Positions 35,392 to 46,600 of a DNA stretch of 64,000 nucleotides are shown here, one piece after another. The stretch is from Sphagnum compactum (taxonomy: Eukaryota > Bryophyta > Sphagnopsida > Sphagnales), in contig OZ234496.1 of assembly GCA_965153455.1 (NCBI GenBank), positions 1,550,001 to 1,614,000 of the forward strand, written 5' to 3'. How positions within the stretch are numbered: the first letter of the stretch is position 1; every line of letters starts with the position of its first letter. The notes under the pieces are model-generated. The model worked only from the letters and a program-made list of their open reading frames with translations. It was not told the DNA's origin and made no database searches. The translations under genes and the position numbers were made by a program.

Positions 35392-38300
35392 GTGGGGGGT
35401 TTAGGAGACGTGCTAACAGGATTGAGTCGCTCATTGCTAAAGAAGGGTCATTTGGTTGAAATTATCCTTCCAAAATATGATTGTATGGACTACACTCGCA
35501 TCAAGAGCCTCAAGGTCTTTCCTCCTCACTTGTTCTCCGGAATAGGTTTGCACTGTCTACTGCTGTAAAAAGAGTCATGTTACTCATATGAAGTTCATAA
35601 GGAAGACTGCAGATAATGTCCAGTTGAAGATGTACAGGAGAAGAGAATATGATGCACCAAAAAGTTGTCATACATGGTTTTGCTTTTTGTACTTTGACAA
35701 GACTTGTCTACAGCACTTAGAAAAATCCTAACAAATTCACGAAATTCAGGACTCTGCTATTTCTTAGTGCTTAAAAATATCAAGTGGGAACTTTGGGCAG
35801 GAGTTGGATCTGGAGCTCCACTCAGTTTTTGATGGCAAAAAACATAAGAACAAGGTCTGGTCAGCAATTGTTGAAGGTAATGCTTCTATCTCAAGCACTT
35901 GCTTATTTCTAAATGCCTTTGTCAGTATGTCTTCAGCATGAATGGGATGAGTAATTTTGGTTTTGGCATACAAAATGCTTTTATCAGCTACAAAATGGTC
36001 ATTATGGCAACTATTGCTGTGGTTAAACTGCAACCGTGCTGCAGCATGATGCAAGTGGTTAATGAGCAGGCTAGGATCAAAACTGAAAGAGTCTCAAATT
36101 TAGTTTGGAAAGAAAACTGATTCTTCCCAGTTGAAGAGGTAAAATTTGTCAATGACAAGTAGAGTATTGCTCTTCCAGGTCTCCCTGTATATTTCATTGA
36201 GCCATTACACCCAGCCAAATTCTTTTGGCGAGGTCAATTCTATGGTGAACCTGATGACTTCAAGCGGTTCACATATTTCTGCCGAGCAGCGCTTGAGTTC
36301 TTGCTGCAGTCTGGGAAGCAACCTGATGTCATTCATTGCCATGATTGGCATACTGCTGTTGTGGTAACTGACTTGGTCTTTCTGCATCTCCTAAATTACA
36401 GTGATCAAGAAAGTTGACAAACCACGACAGGAAGAAGAACTGAAATACTCCTGCTGCAGGCACCCTTGTATTGGGACATCTATGTACCACTTGGCTTGGA
36501 CTCTGCAAGGCTGGCCTTCACATGCCACAACTTCGAGTACCAAGGTTCTGAGCCAGCAGGGGGCCTTGCTTCATGTGGCTTAAATGTGCAGTCGCTGCTG
36601 CGGCCAGACCGCATGCAGGACAATTCATCTCCCAAAAGAATTAACCTTCTCAAGGTTGCTTCCTGTAATTTGATTATCATTTTGTTTGGAGCTTCATGCA
36701 TGTTGGACTTGCTGTTTGGGTTATGAAGAAATCTGCATTCTGCAATGTGGCAAAGGAGGTGATACTGTATCTTGGTTTGCACATTTATAATGGATGGAGA
36801 TTAGCTAAGTACATCTTCATGGATTTGTCTCTGGTAACTGGTTGGCTTTGCATTTGGGGTGCATGTGCCTTTCATCAGTATATCTTTTGATCACAATGAC
36901 ATATGTTACAATTTCTACAGTTTGTTGGTTGGGCTGACAAGCATGTGTCAAATCAAAAATTACCTGTGTCACTGAACTTGCAGGGAGGACTTGTATTCTC
37001 AAATGTTGTGACAACAGTGTCCCCTACATATGCTCAAGAAGTACTGAGGCCAGAGGTTTGTGAAAAATCATATCTCAATGTCAAGACTGTTTATGAATCT
37101 AAGAGCTTCTTTTAGGAAACTTAGTCGTGAGATGAGAAGGCTTTTCTTGTGTTCAAGGGTGCCATTAATCATCTAATCACAAGACTTCTCATTTGCAGGG
37201 TGGTAAAGGCTTGCATCAAACCCTACGTCAGCACTCAAGAAAGTTTTTTGGAGTTCTGAATGGCATTGATGATGAGGCATGGAATCCAGTTGCCGACTCT
37301 CTCCTTGATCACCAGTACAGTGCAGATGACTTGAGGGGGAAGGAAGCGAACAAAACAATGTTGAGAGAACACTTGGGACTGGCAACTCAAGGGGATGATG
37401 CCAGAAGACCACTTGTAAGCTGTTATCCATAGTGTTGAAGGTTGTCTTGAAAGCTTGCATCCTGGTCATCAAAGCCATAAGAGCGAGTCATGAAGTATCT
37501 GTTTCTCCTTCACAAATTCCAGCAATTTTTCTGGATGATCCAATCTTGGTCATGAAGTCCATGTTTGTTCCCCCCACTCGTTATCTATCATTGATTGAAA
37601 TGAGAGTTTTCACATATAGACCTGTGCACACAAACCTCTGATTACAAGGAAAAATGTCCTTTCATGTTTCGTTGGTTCTTCGGAGGAGATTTACTGGAGT
37701 TGGGGTCTAAGAGGGGAACTGGAAAGGTGAGGTGGCCAGGTGGGGTGTATAACAAGGCTAGTGCCACAAAAAGGTGTGCACTTGATACGCCATTCCATTT
37801 ACCGCACATTAGAGCATGGTGGCCGATTTATCCTTCTAGGCTCTAGTCCAATTCCTCATATTCAGGTGCGGCTCATGTTGCATTGGGCCCATATATACAT
37901 TCTTTCAAAATGTTTGACAAGGATGGATTTAAATTTTCTATTCAAACTATGGTTGTAACTATCTTTACACTGGTGGTCTATAGCATGAGTTTGAAGGAAT
38001 TGCACGCCAATTTGATAATCACCCTCAAATTTGACTGGTGTTAAAGTATGATGAGGCCCTCTCCCACTCTATCTATGCTGCATCGGACATCTTTGTGATC
38101 CCCTCTATATTTGAGCCTTGTGGTCTCACACAGGTCAGGTGCTCCAATTTTACTTTGACTTTTCAAGATGTTGAGCTAGCAAGGTGATCAATCTATTTAA
38201 AAAGCAGCCTCTTTCAGCTTGCATTATCCTTGGCCTCACTCCGCAAAGGTGTAGGTCTTTTGTAGCTGATTTTAACAGTGAAGAATTAGACTAGTTCAAG

Positions 38301-39529
38301 AAAAAATGTTCACACAAGTACATGATGAAGTTTGCATCCCTTTTAATATCATGTTTTGTGTCATAAAAACATCATTTCTTAGTTTAGTTGGATGGCACTG
38401 TAATGGCCAACATTGAATCATTTTTATAGCAGTTATTTGTAATATTTATTGGAGGGTTTTTTGGCGTAACATTCACTGCCCTAAGGCATTTTGGTGTAAT
38501 GTGCAGTCATAAATTATTGCCTTGGTTTTCATGTTGGGTAAGACCCTAAGAGTGGGGCATCCCCAAATTTTGGGCCTGAGCTTGTGTCTCAGCTCACAGT
38601 AGGTCCTTGTTTCAGGAATGCCCCACTACTGGGGCCTTACCCTACACTCAGTGAGGAATTCTGTACTGATATAGTGTGTGCTTGCAGATGATAGCAATGC
38701 AGTATGGCTCCATACCAGTGGTCCGTGAAACTGGAGGACTTGCAGACAGGTGAGTGCACTTCTTCACCACACTTTTCTTCTCTCTATAAGAAATCATTTG
38801 CACCTTCAGATCTCAACAACCAGATTCATTGCCCCTGATATTATAATTATTGCAACAATTTCTTTCAATTCAGGTTGCTTTCACATGGTAAGGTAGGTGG
38901 TATCCTGAGCAAAGAGAAGACAAAATTTTGACAAAGTTTTGTGTTTCCTGACATGACAGTGTGTTTGATGTGGATAACGAGAGCATTCCCATTGAGAAAC
39001 GCAATGGCTTCTCATTTCAGTCACCTGATGAAGAGGTGAGAAAAATGGTCAGAATGTTTAATGGCACCATGTTGTGTGTTTAAGATGTCAAAATGTCAAG
39101 GAAAGAGAGTGGGGACTGTGCATAACAGTTATGTGTGCATGTCAGGATTTCTAAGGGTTTATGTTTGCAAGCCCCAAGCAAATTTCCAGAACATTTGGAC
39201 ATGCAATGATGTCCATGATGGTGGACCGTTTCCATATGACCATCATACCTGGATTTCCTGACAGGTTAATGATTGCAAGGTTTCCAAAATTTTCCAAGGG
39301 ATTCCACACTTTTGACATAAGTGGTTAGTCTGTGCTCTCAATGTCTCCTGTGCAGGGATTGAATTGGGCTTTGGACCGAGCAATCTCCTACTACAAGAAA
39401 AAACCAGATTGGTGGAGGAAACTGGTGAAAAAGGTGATGAAGATTGATTTCAGCTGGGACATTTCAGCTGATCAGTATGTGGATCTTTGCAACCAAATTG
39501 TAACAAATGTGCACATAACCAAGGCATGA
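35392..39529 (+). pseudogene. SS4: starch synthase 4 (GT5) catalytic domain, 5'-truncated, with in-frame TGA
   Basis: SS4 transfers glucose from ADP-glucose to start and extend starch granules in plastids. Eleven exons join in phase: 35392-35514, 35801-35876, 36179-36363, 36460-36654, 36984-37055, 37199-37414, 37740-37865, 37984-38133, 38688-38749, 38960-39035, 39356-39529 (485 codons). Motifs: VGGLGDV (end of the KVGGL substrate loop), [82 protein letters not shown] with its conserved Glu, and RETGGL. The order and exact words fit class IV rather than SS1-3. The transit peptide, coiled-coil region and the first catalytic strand (the HIAAEMAPVAK segment) are absent; transposon DNA lies there instead. 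In exon 8 TGA at 38032-38034 replaces the Arg of RLLLKYDEAL. Probably a pseudogene, unless upstream exons lie before the transposon and the TGA is an assembly error. Confidence 0.88.
38536..38643. repeat. imperfect inverted repeat in an SS4 intron
   Basis: GGGTAAGACCCTAAGAGTGG (from 38536) pairs imperfectly with the stretch ending GGGGCCTTACCC (to 38643), giving arms of about 27 bp with a few mismatches. It resembles a small MITE or foldback in the intron between the eighth and ninth exons. Confidence 0.65.
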
Positions 39530-41214
39530 GTTCTGACCCAATGCTCCACTCCCTGTCTCCAGATGGCAAACTATGTTGGTTGAGGGTCATATTCCAACTC
39601 TATGATTTTGATTCCTAGTTTGTCAACACTGTTTGCATCAGATTTTTCACTCTCCAAAGGAAATATTTCCCCTAAAGAGTCCCTCACTGGATATGACATC
39701 AGGTCTAGTCCAGATTCCAATGGGCCACTCAGATGTACAGTCCTTCCTCACACGAGGAATGAGACCCAGAATTCTAATCAATTTGAGGATTCTACTGAAG
39801 TTAGTGACAGCAAAATTCTGGCTGCTCTTTGCTGTACATGAGCACTAGTGTATGGTGAACAGCCATAGGATCCTAGAGCTGAAGAAAGAACCTAAACATG
39901 GTTCAATTGCAACTCAAATGATAGCTAATCTCCACTCTTTGGAAGGCATAATACATCTAGACAATTTGGAATTTCAACAACTCTTTGAGCTTGTTCAGAA
40001 AATACTTCTTCAAACACAGATTATTTGTTTCTGCTGACTTGAATAACTGAAAAACCTTTCTTGAGACTCAACTGGTTTTGGAGTGAGATAATTCATGTAC
40101 TTTTGAATTCATGTACTTTTGACAACTTCGCATCATTTTTTGCATTCACAATGTCAAGGTTTTTGCATTGTGTCAAAGCTTTTCTTAATGTTCATCATCT
40201 TTTGTAGTGTCACTTTGCTTTCTATTGCCTCACCATCACTCTTCCATCTTTTCATGTCTGCATTCGGTCTACTTCAAATTGCTTCATTTGCACTTTGTAT
40301 CTATGTGATGTGCACCCCATTTCTATTATATTGCATCACCATTGCAATCAACTGTACTTTTTCATCACAATTGTCATGTCCCTACTGCTTGATTTTGGCT
40401 TCATTATTTACAACATTTCACAACGAGCTTTGACAATTTGTTTTTCTTACAATTATGTTGTAATTGGATCAAGACCTATTGTATTTCAATGTGCACATTG
40501 AATTGATGGATGCAACCAAGATTCATAAAGCTCTTGTAATTGGGTGTATAATGCTTTTGATAAAAATCCTTCAAGAGCTTGTTATTGCCGATCTAGCTTT
40601 TTCAGTTTTGAACTTTGACACAACCCTAGAAGAAATTTCATGCAATTTTTTTCTTTTTGCAAGGCTTCATGATTTTCATATGTCAAATGGTTTCAATAGT
40701 TGCAATGTGTGGGGGTGGAAAAGGACAACATTTCTGCTTGTGTTAATAGAGTTTAAGGGTGTAATGTTGCCATAAAAAAAATTAGTTTAGGTTGGAACTA
40801 CATTCTACAAGTGATCTATAGGAATTTTACCAAAAACATATATTTTATATTAACATTAACATTTCAAAATTCAAAAGGGTGTACAAAACCTTTTTGTGAC
40901 ATCTTTAGATTTTTGTGGGTGCCTAATGTGGTGTCCAACAACCTTATAGAAAATATAATACTATGCGTATTTCAAAGAATGAATGCATATGGTACTATTG
41001 ATATTTGTAGTTGGAAAACTAAGATAATAACATGTTTAATGGACATGTTTTAATTCTTGTTTTTCTCTCTCCATTTGAGAAAGTCCATTCACCCGAATTT
41101 CATCTGCTTTTAATTTTGCAAGCGAATTCGAGCTTGTCCAAGCACGAAGATTAATTAATCAAATTCGTGGTCCTCGTCTCTGGATCGATTTTTATACTCA
41201 CTAGGTTTAAGTCT
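39530..41214. other. 3' flank of SS4 and intergenic DNA
   Basis: No conserved coding sequence or RNA gene is visible. Several 60-100-codon open stretches on the + strand are of low complexity and look non-coding. Confidence 0.5.
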
Positions 41215-41345
41215 TACTCCGGTGTTAGAGAGGTCTGAAAGATGGTGGCTTACCCTGTGGCGGATGTCAGCGGTTCGAGTCCGCTTGTCTCCAGCCTGTA
41301 ATCTGAGCCAATACAACGGCATACGTGTGATAGCATGAAATAAGT
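41215..41345 (+). pseudogene. nuclear insertion of plastid DNA: 3' part of trnA-UGC with intron end and downstream spacer
   Basis: The 35 bases 41259-41293 (GGCGGATGTCAGCGGTTCGA to GTCTCCA) match the 3' exon of plastid tRNA-Ala(UGC): T-arm GGTTCGAGTCC and the acceptor 3' strand. The bases before it (GAGGTCTGAAAGATGGTGGC TTACCCTG) match the 3' end of the trnA group II intron. The bases after it (GAGCCAATACAACGGCATAC ... GATAGCA) resemble the trnA-23S rRNA spacer. The 5' exon with the anticodon is missing, so this cannot make a tRNA. It is a NUPT. An antisense reading frame over it is an artefact. Confidence 0.85.
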
Positions 41346-43683
41346 ATGATAATAGGCAGGTACTCAATTATCTCATTCAGTTTGAAAGAGTTATAGTTTC
41401 TTTTGAAGCTGGATTTGCCTAAAAATGTTATAAAAAGGTTGCAACCTTTTTGAAGTGAATGAATTAATTGAAATAATGTTTTAGACAATTGAAATAATAT
41501 TGACAATGTAAATAAGGTTCTACCTTTCTATTTTCATGAAGATTACAAAGTCAATTAGGAATTTTTTTTCTTTGTGTATTGTTTTCATGTCAATGGATAT
41601 TTATGTCCCACAACTAAAGTAAGAAAATATTTTTGAGCTTGTTTAATGCTTATACAAATGGATTATTCTTATGGCAACTTGTACCTTGTGTTAGAACTAT
41701 TGTAACTTAAATTTGAATCATGGACAATGATGGAGAATTTGACAAATGAAAAATCAATTGGTTTTACAATGTTGCATAAATCTATGGTCCATGTTTAACT
41801 ATATTGAATGTAAATCATTAAGTCCAAACATGACTTTAAAAGCTGGAACTAGGTGTTCCCATATTCCATAATTAACATTTGACATTTGTTAGATGAACTT
41901 GTTTGATGTATTTCCAAACTATGTGGCAAATAACTAATTATGTTATTGCAATAAGGAAAAAAAGGAAAGAAGCTATGGTAGAGTTAGTTATTGCAAGTTC
42001 TGTTTTGGATGTCACAACAAAAATTGCAACTAAATTACAACAATATCACAAAAGGTGGTATTGTGCTTTAAAAACATTTCAAAAGTTTGAGCATTTGCAT
42101 GCCAAGCTAGAGGACAAGAAAGATGCATGGGATGTTGCATTAAGGGTTTATTCATTGTCTAACAATAAGTGTTTAAAGAGACCCTTGGAAAGCACTTATT
42201 GATTGTCGGATGAACAAAACCATAAGATGATTGAATTGTGAAACAATTGTTGGTTTGCATGGATGATCAAGGTCGAAACATTCCTTGAGAAATTGCTAAA
42301 CCCCATCCAAAAAATATTTGACACTTTTAAAGAGATCCCAAAATGGTCTAAGAAGAAAAAGTTCACAAAATCATACTTGGGAAAAAAATTGGATTAATGT
42401 TACAAATACTCTACATGTAGATTTGAATGTGATTTTTGCACTAAGCTTTGATCATATTATATTTCACCACTTAGTTTATGTTCTTTTAATTTGATTGCAA
42501 TATTGAATCCATGATTCTAATCAACTCATAATCGTGAAATTTTTTGTATGTTTGCTCTTGTTGGAGTTTGAAAAAAACACACACCAAAAAACTCTAAATG
42601 AACTTGGTTGATCAACCTTTTGTTAAGATACTTCTTTGATAAATCAAAACATGGATATGAATTTTGAGATTAATGCAAAATGGTTTTCAATTATACCTTG
42701 CTTGAACAATCCACAAATATGGCATAGTTTGATGTCAAAATCTATCCATAAACATCATTTTTTTTGTTTTTGTGCTTGAAAAATTAATTCTTTTAGAAAC
42801 CTAATAAATTGATGAAACCTTGCAGACACATAACACCAAAACTAAACAATACAAATTAGTGCACCTTCAAAAGGTGGAAAAAGAGAGGGAGATCCCCAAT
42901 GTCCTCTCCTACTAAACTATTGGAATTCTACTTTCTAAAAAAAACCTCAAGAACAAGTGTAGTGGCATTATTCTAAATATGCCTTTGGATGTTGAAAACA
43001 TGGTGAGTTCAAGAATGGGAAAGGTTTTTAAAAAATAGAACATTGTTGAATTCATACATGTAGGAGGAAAAATCTTCTTATTACTTCACCAATGCAACTA
43101 ATTCCATCAACTTCCACATTTGGACGAGCCATGACACTCACCTTGTAGAATTATCATTCATTAATGAGTGATGCCATATCATAGTCATATGTGAATGGGT
43201 TAGATTAAGAAATGACATTATTGAACATCATTTGAACTAGTCATATGGTTGAAGAATTTTAGGAAAAACATATTTCATGAATGAAGAACATCATTCCCTG
43301 ATGGATAATGATGCTTGGGCCATAATAGCTTAACCTTAACTAACTACCTTTTCACCTATCTTTATGACTCATTTACAATAACATTAAGTAACTTTTTTTT
43401 TGCACAACACCAATCTTTCTCAACATTATGTTTGTCAATCCTCTCTCCTTGGATCTATCGCACCAATCTCCTTTCACTCTCTCATAGCTACACTCATAGC
43501 TTTCAATTCTGTCTAATTCTATTTTGCTCTCCCATCAAATTATGAGAGAGGATGACAACTTTTTCCTCTTGATCTATTTGTTTTGGATTGTGTGATAATT
43601 CCAAACTTGCATTTGTTGTTTAGTTAAGAAGATCTTTTACACTTAACTTTTCATGTACTATTTATATTATTGGTATTTATATT
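41346..43683. other. intergenic DNA, no gene assigned
   Basis: A 99-codon open stretch at 41903-42202 (+) has a protein-like composition (EAMVELVIASSVLDVTTKIA, then LQQYHKRWYCALKTF) and might be transposon-derived, but I recognise no family. The rest is AT-rich. Confidence 0.4.
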
Positions 43684-46600
43684 ATGGTGCTTCCAAGGCC
43701 CACAGTGTCAGATGAAAAGCTCCAAGCACTCAAGGCAGAATTAAATGCACGTAAGCATTACTTCCCAAACTCTTTGGTTTCAAGTTACCCACAAAATTTC
43801 AATTTTCCCCCATGATTTTCATAATGCACCCAATTCCACTGCATTCAATATTTGTGTATGTCACACTCTCATTCCACGCCATTCAAAAGTTTGTGCAAGT
43901 ATTTTGAAGACCCATTTTCTAGTTTAACTTTCAGTCATCAAGATTTCAAACTTAGAAACCAATTCAAGGACACCCAATTTCACTCCATTCAAAAGGTTTC
44001 ACAAGTAATTTGGAAACCCATTTGGTAGTTTAGCTTTTGGTCATCCAAATTCAGGATTTACCAAGCAAGTAAAAAACACCCAATTCGATTCCATTCAATT
44101 TTTGTGCATGTTACACACTCGTTCCATCATGTCAAAAGTTTGTGTATTTTGAAAATACAGTCCTAGTTTAGTTGTGGGTCATGAATCAAGATTAAAAATT
44201 TGGCAACTAACCTAATCCCTTTTGCCTTCTTGTTCCACATTTTTTTGATCATAAACTTTGAGAAATTTTCACCATTCCATTGCTCCATTTGAAAGTTTGT
44301 GCATTTGTTCCATTGTCTCTTTAGATATCAACAATTACAAATACTTATTGAGAATTTAGGATGATTGTTGTGCTCTAGGTTTGTGTAGCTTGGGGTAAGA
44401 CTTATCATTACAATATTTATAAAAGGGATTCAGCAGCATTTATTACATTATATTAACATTTGCAATTGAGTGATTTCATTCACATTTATCAATATCAACA
44501 ATAGTGAAAAAAAAGTTGCAAAGAAAAAGGTAGGAATCTTTTGATAGAGAAGGTTTTCTTGATATATTTGCCTCAAATAACAAAGAAAAAAAAACACATG
44601 TTCTATATATTAGAATTATTTTGCAAGATTTGTAATTTGTGATTGTTAATTTTGTAATGTAATCCAAATCTAGGAAAGGAAATAGTATACAAATCAACGC
44701 AAGTTTCACCATGTTCATGGAATTGTATTTTATGAGATTAAAGATGTGAAAAATTTAACCCTAAATCTCATTTCTTTTCACTCTTTTGTTCTAGTTTGTT
44801 CTAGCTTGTTGGAGGAGACTCTCTTTTTACATCATATAGGTTATATAAACTTTTTTATGTTTGTGAACCTCTAAATTTAGAGAAAGGCAGAAATACATTG
44901 AAAAGCATACCAAATTGTCTGCCTTGATATTTAGGGGTTAATCCTACTCCATCCCTTTGAGTACATTCCAATCAATTTGAAATTTATTTTATGTACTTAC
45001 AAATTCAGAATTTTATTTGACTTTACAGTCACTAGATCTCCAGAGGAACTTGCAATTCAACAAGAAAAAATTGAAAAAGAAATTATTGAGGAGACTCTTA
45101 TATATTCCTTGTTTGCTCGACATGCAAGTCTCTTTGAGCTTATAAGTCAATACAAAAGGTTCTATAACACACCAATTAGGTCCAACATGGTGAAAGCATG
45201 GTTATGGAACTCATATCAAGGCCCTCTTAGTGAGGTAGACTTTCCAGAAGGAGAAGGCCGTGCATATTTAGGAATGGAAAACATTTATTACAATGGTAAC
45301 ACCCTTTTCTTCGGTTCCTCCCAAGACACACTTTTTCAACCATTATCCCTCCACAACTTGCATTTCATAAAATTTCAATGATCTGATTATTTTGCCAAAC
45401 AACCTTGTTAATGATCTTGATTTTGTTTATAAGACAATATCTCATAATGAAATTTTGTACAGGATCCTTTAAAAAAGGGATGATGCATGGGAATGGGAAG
45501 TTGAAGTGGGGTCAAGGTATTGTCTATGAAGGCAATTTCATTTACAATTGCATTGCCGGTGAGGGCACATATGATTGGCCTGGAGAAGCCAAATATATTG
45601 GCAAGGTAATTATAATGGAATTTGGACGCATAACATACATTTACAAGGCGTGTATCAACTTTTTTTCTACTTGGGGTTGCAACCCAATTCCTTGATTTGG
45701 TGCCTATGCCTTCATTCTAAAACAAAGGTGCAGGTGTTTGATGGGCTACCACATGGGGTTGGGGCAATGCAAGAAGGAAAACACATGCACACTTATGATG
45801 GTCTGTGGGTTCATGGTATTCGTCACGGTCTGGTATTGCCCAAGTCTTTCTCTATTCCTCTCCAAAACTGACATCAAATTATGTAATGCATACTTATCAA
45901 TTTGGAATTTTAAAAAATGATGAACATCATAAAGTTTATGGAAAATAGATGATCTAGGCTTATGTATAACTATAGGCTTACATCTTAGAATTATATTCAT
46001 AGATTGCAGTGTTTCATAATTTCCAAAATGCATACCATGTTTTCCTAAGCTAATGGCATAATAATATTATGAAAAGCATGCCTACTTTTAGACCATTTTA
46101 TTAATTTCAAATTTCAAATAATATATTATCTAAAAAATTGGGGTCCAAGCACCGGAAAAACTTTTAACATCAATATTTGTTTGGAAGTTTTTATTTCCAA
46201 TTTTTTTGTGGCAATTTGAGTTAAATCTTGGTGAAATTAATGTACTAGGGAACAATGGAGTATGGGAAAGGAAGGAATGTATGTTATGTGGGCGAATGGG
46301 AAGGGGACCGAAAGCAAGGGAAAGGACAATTCATATTTCCATCTAGAAATACATATGAAGGAATGTGGTTAGAGGGAAAACCTCATGGACTAGGCACTCA
46401 AGTCCAATGTGTGTTTTGGGAGCCTGGTATCCCCCTTAATAATCTTGGGATCACTAATAAAGACCATCCCAACACAATTCTTGCAAATATCTATGAAGGT
46501 GATTGGAAAGAAGGCTTTCCAGAAGGCAGGTTCATATTCCAAATACCATATGATATATGTTCTTGTTTAGGACTTTTTGTGTTTTCATCATGAATTCACA

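Noticed and set aside
41155-41367. 70-codon - strand open frame containing TRTADIRHRVSHHLSDLS
   Set aside because: It is the antisense of the plastid trnA fragment; such frames recur wherever this tRNA DNA occurs.
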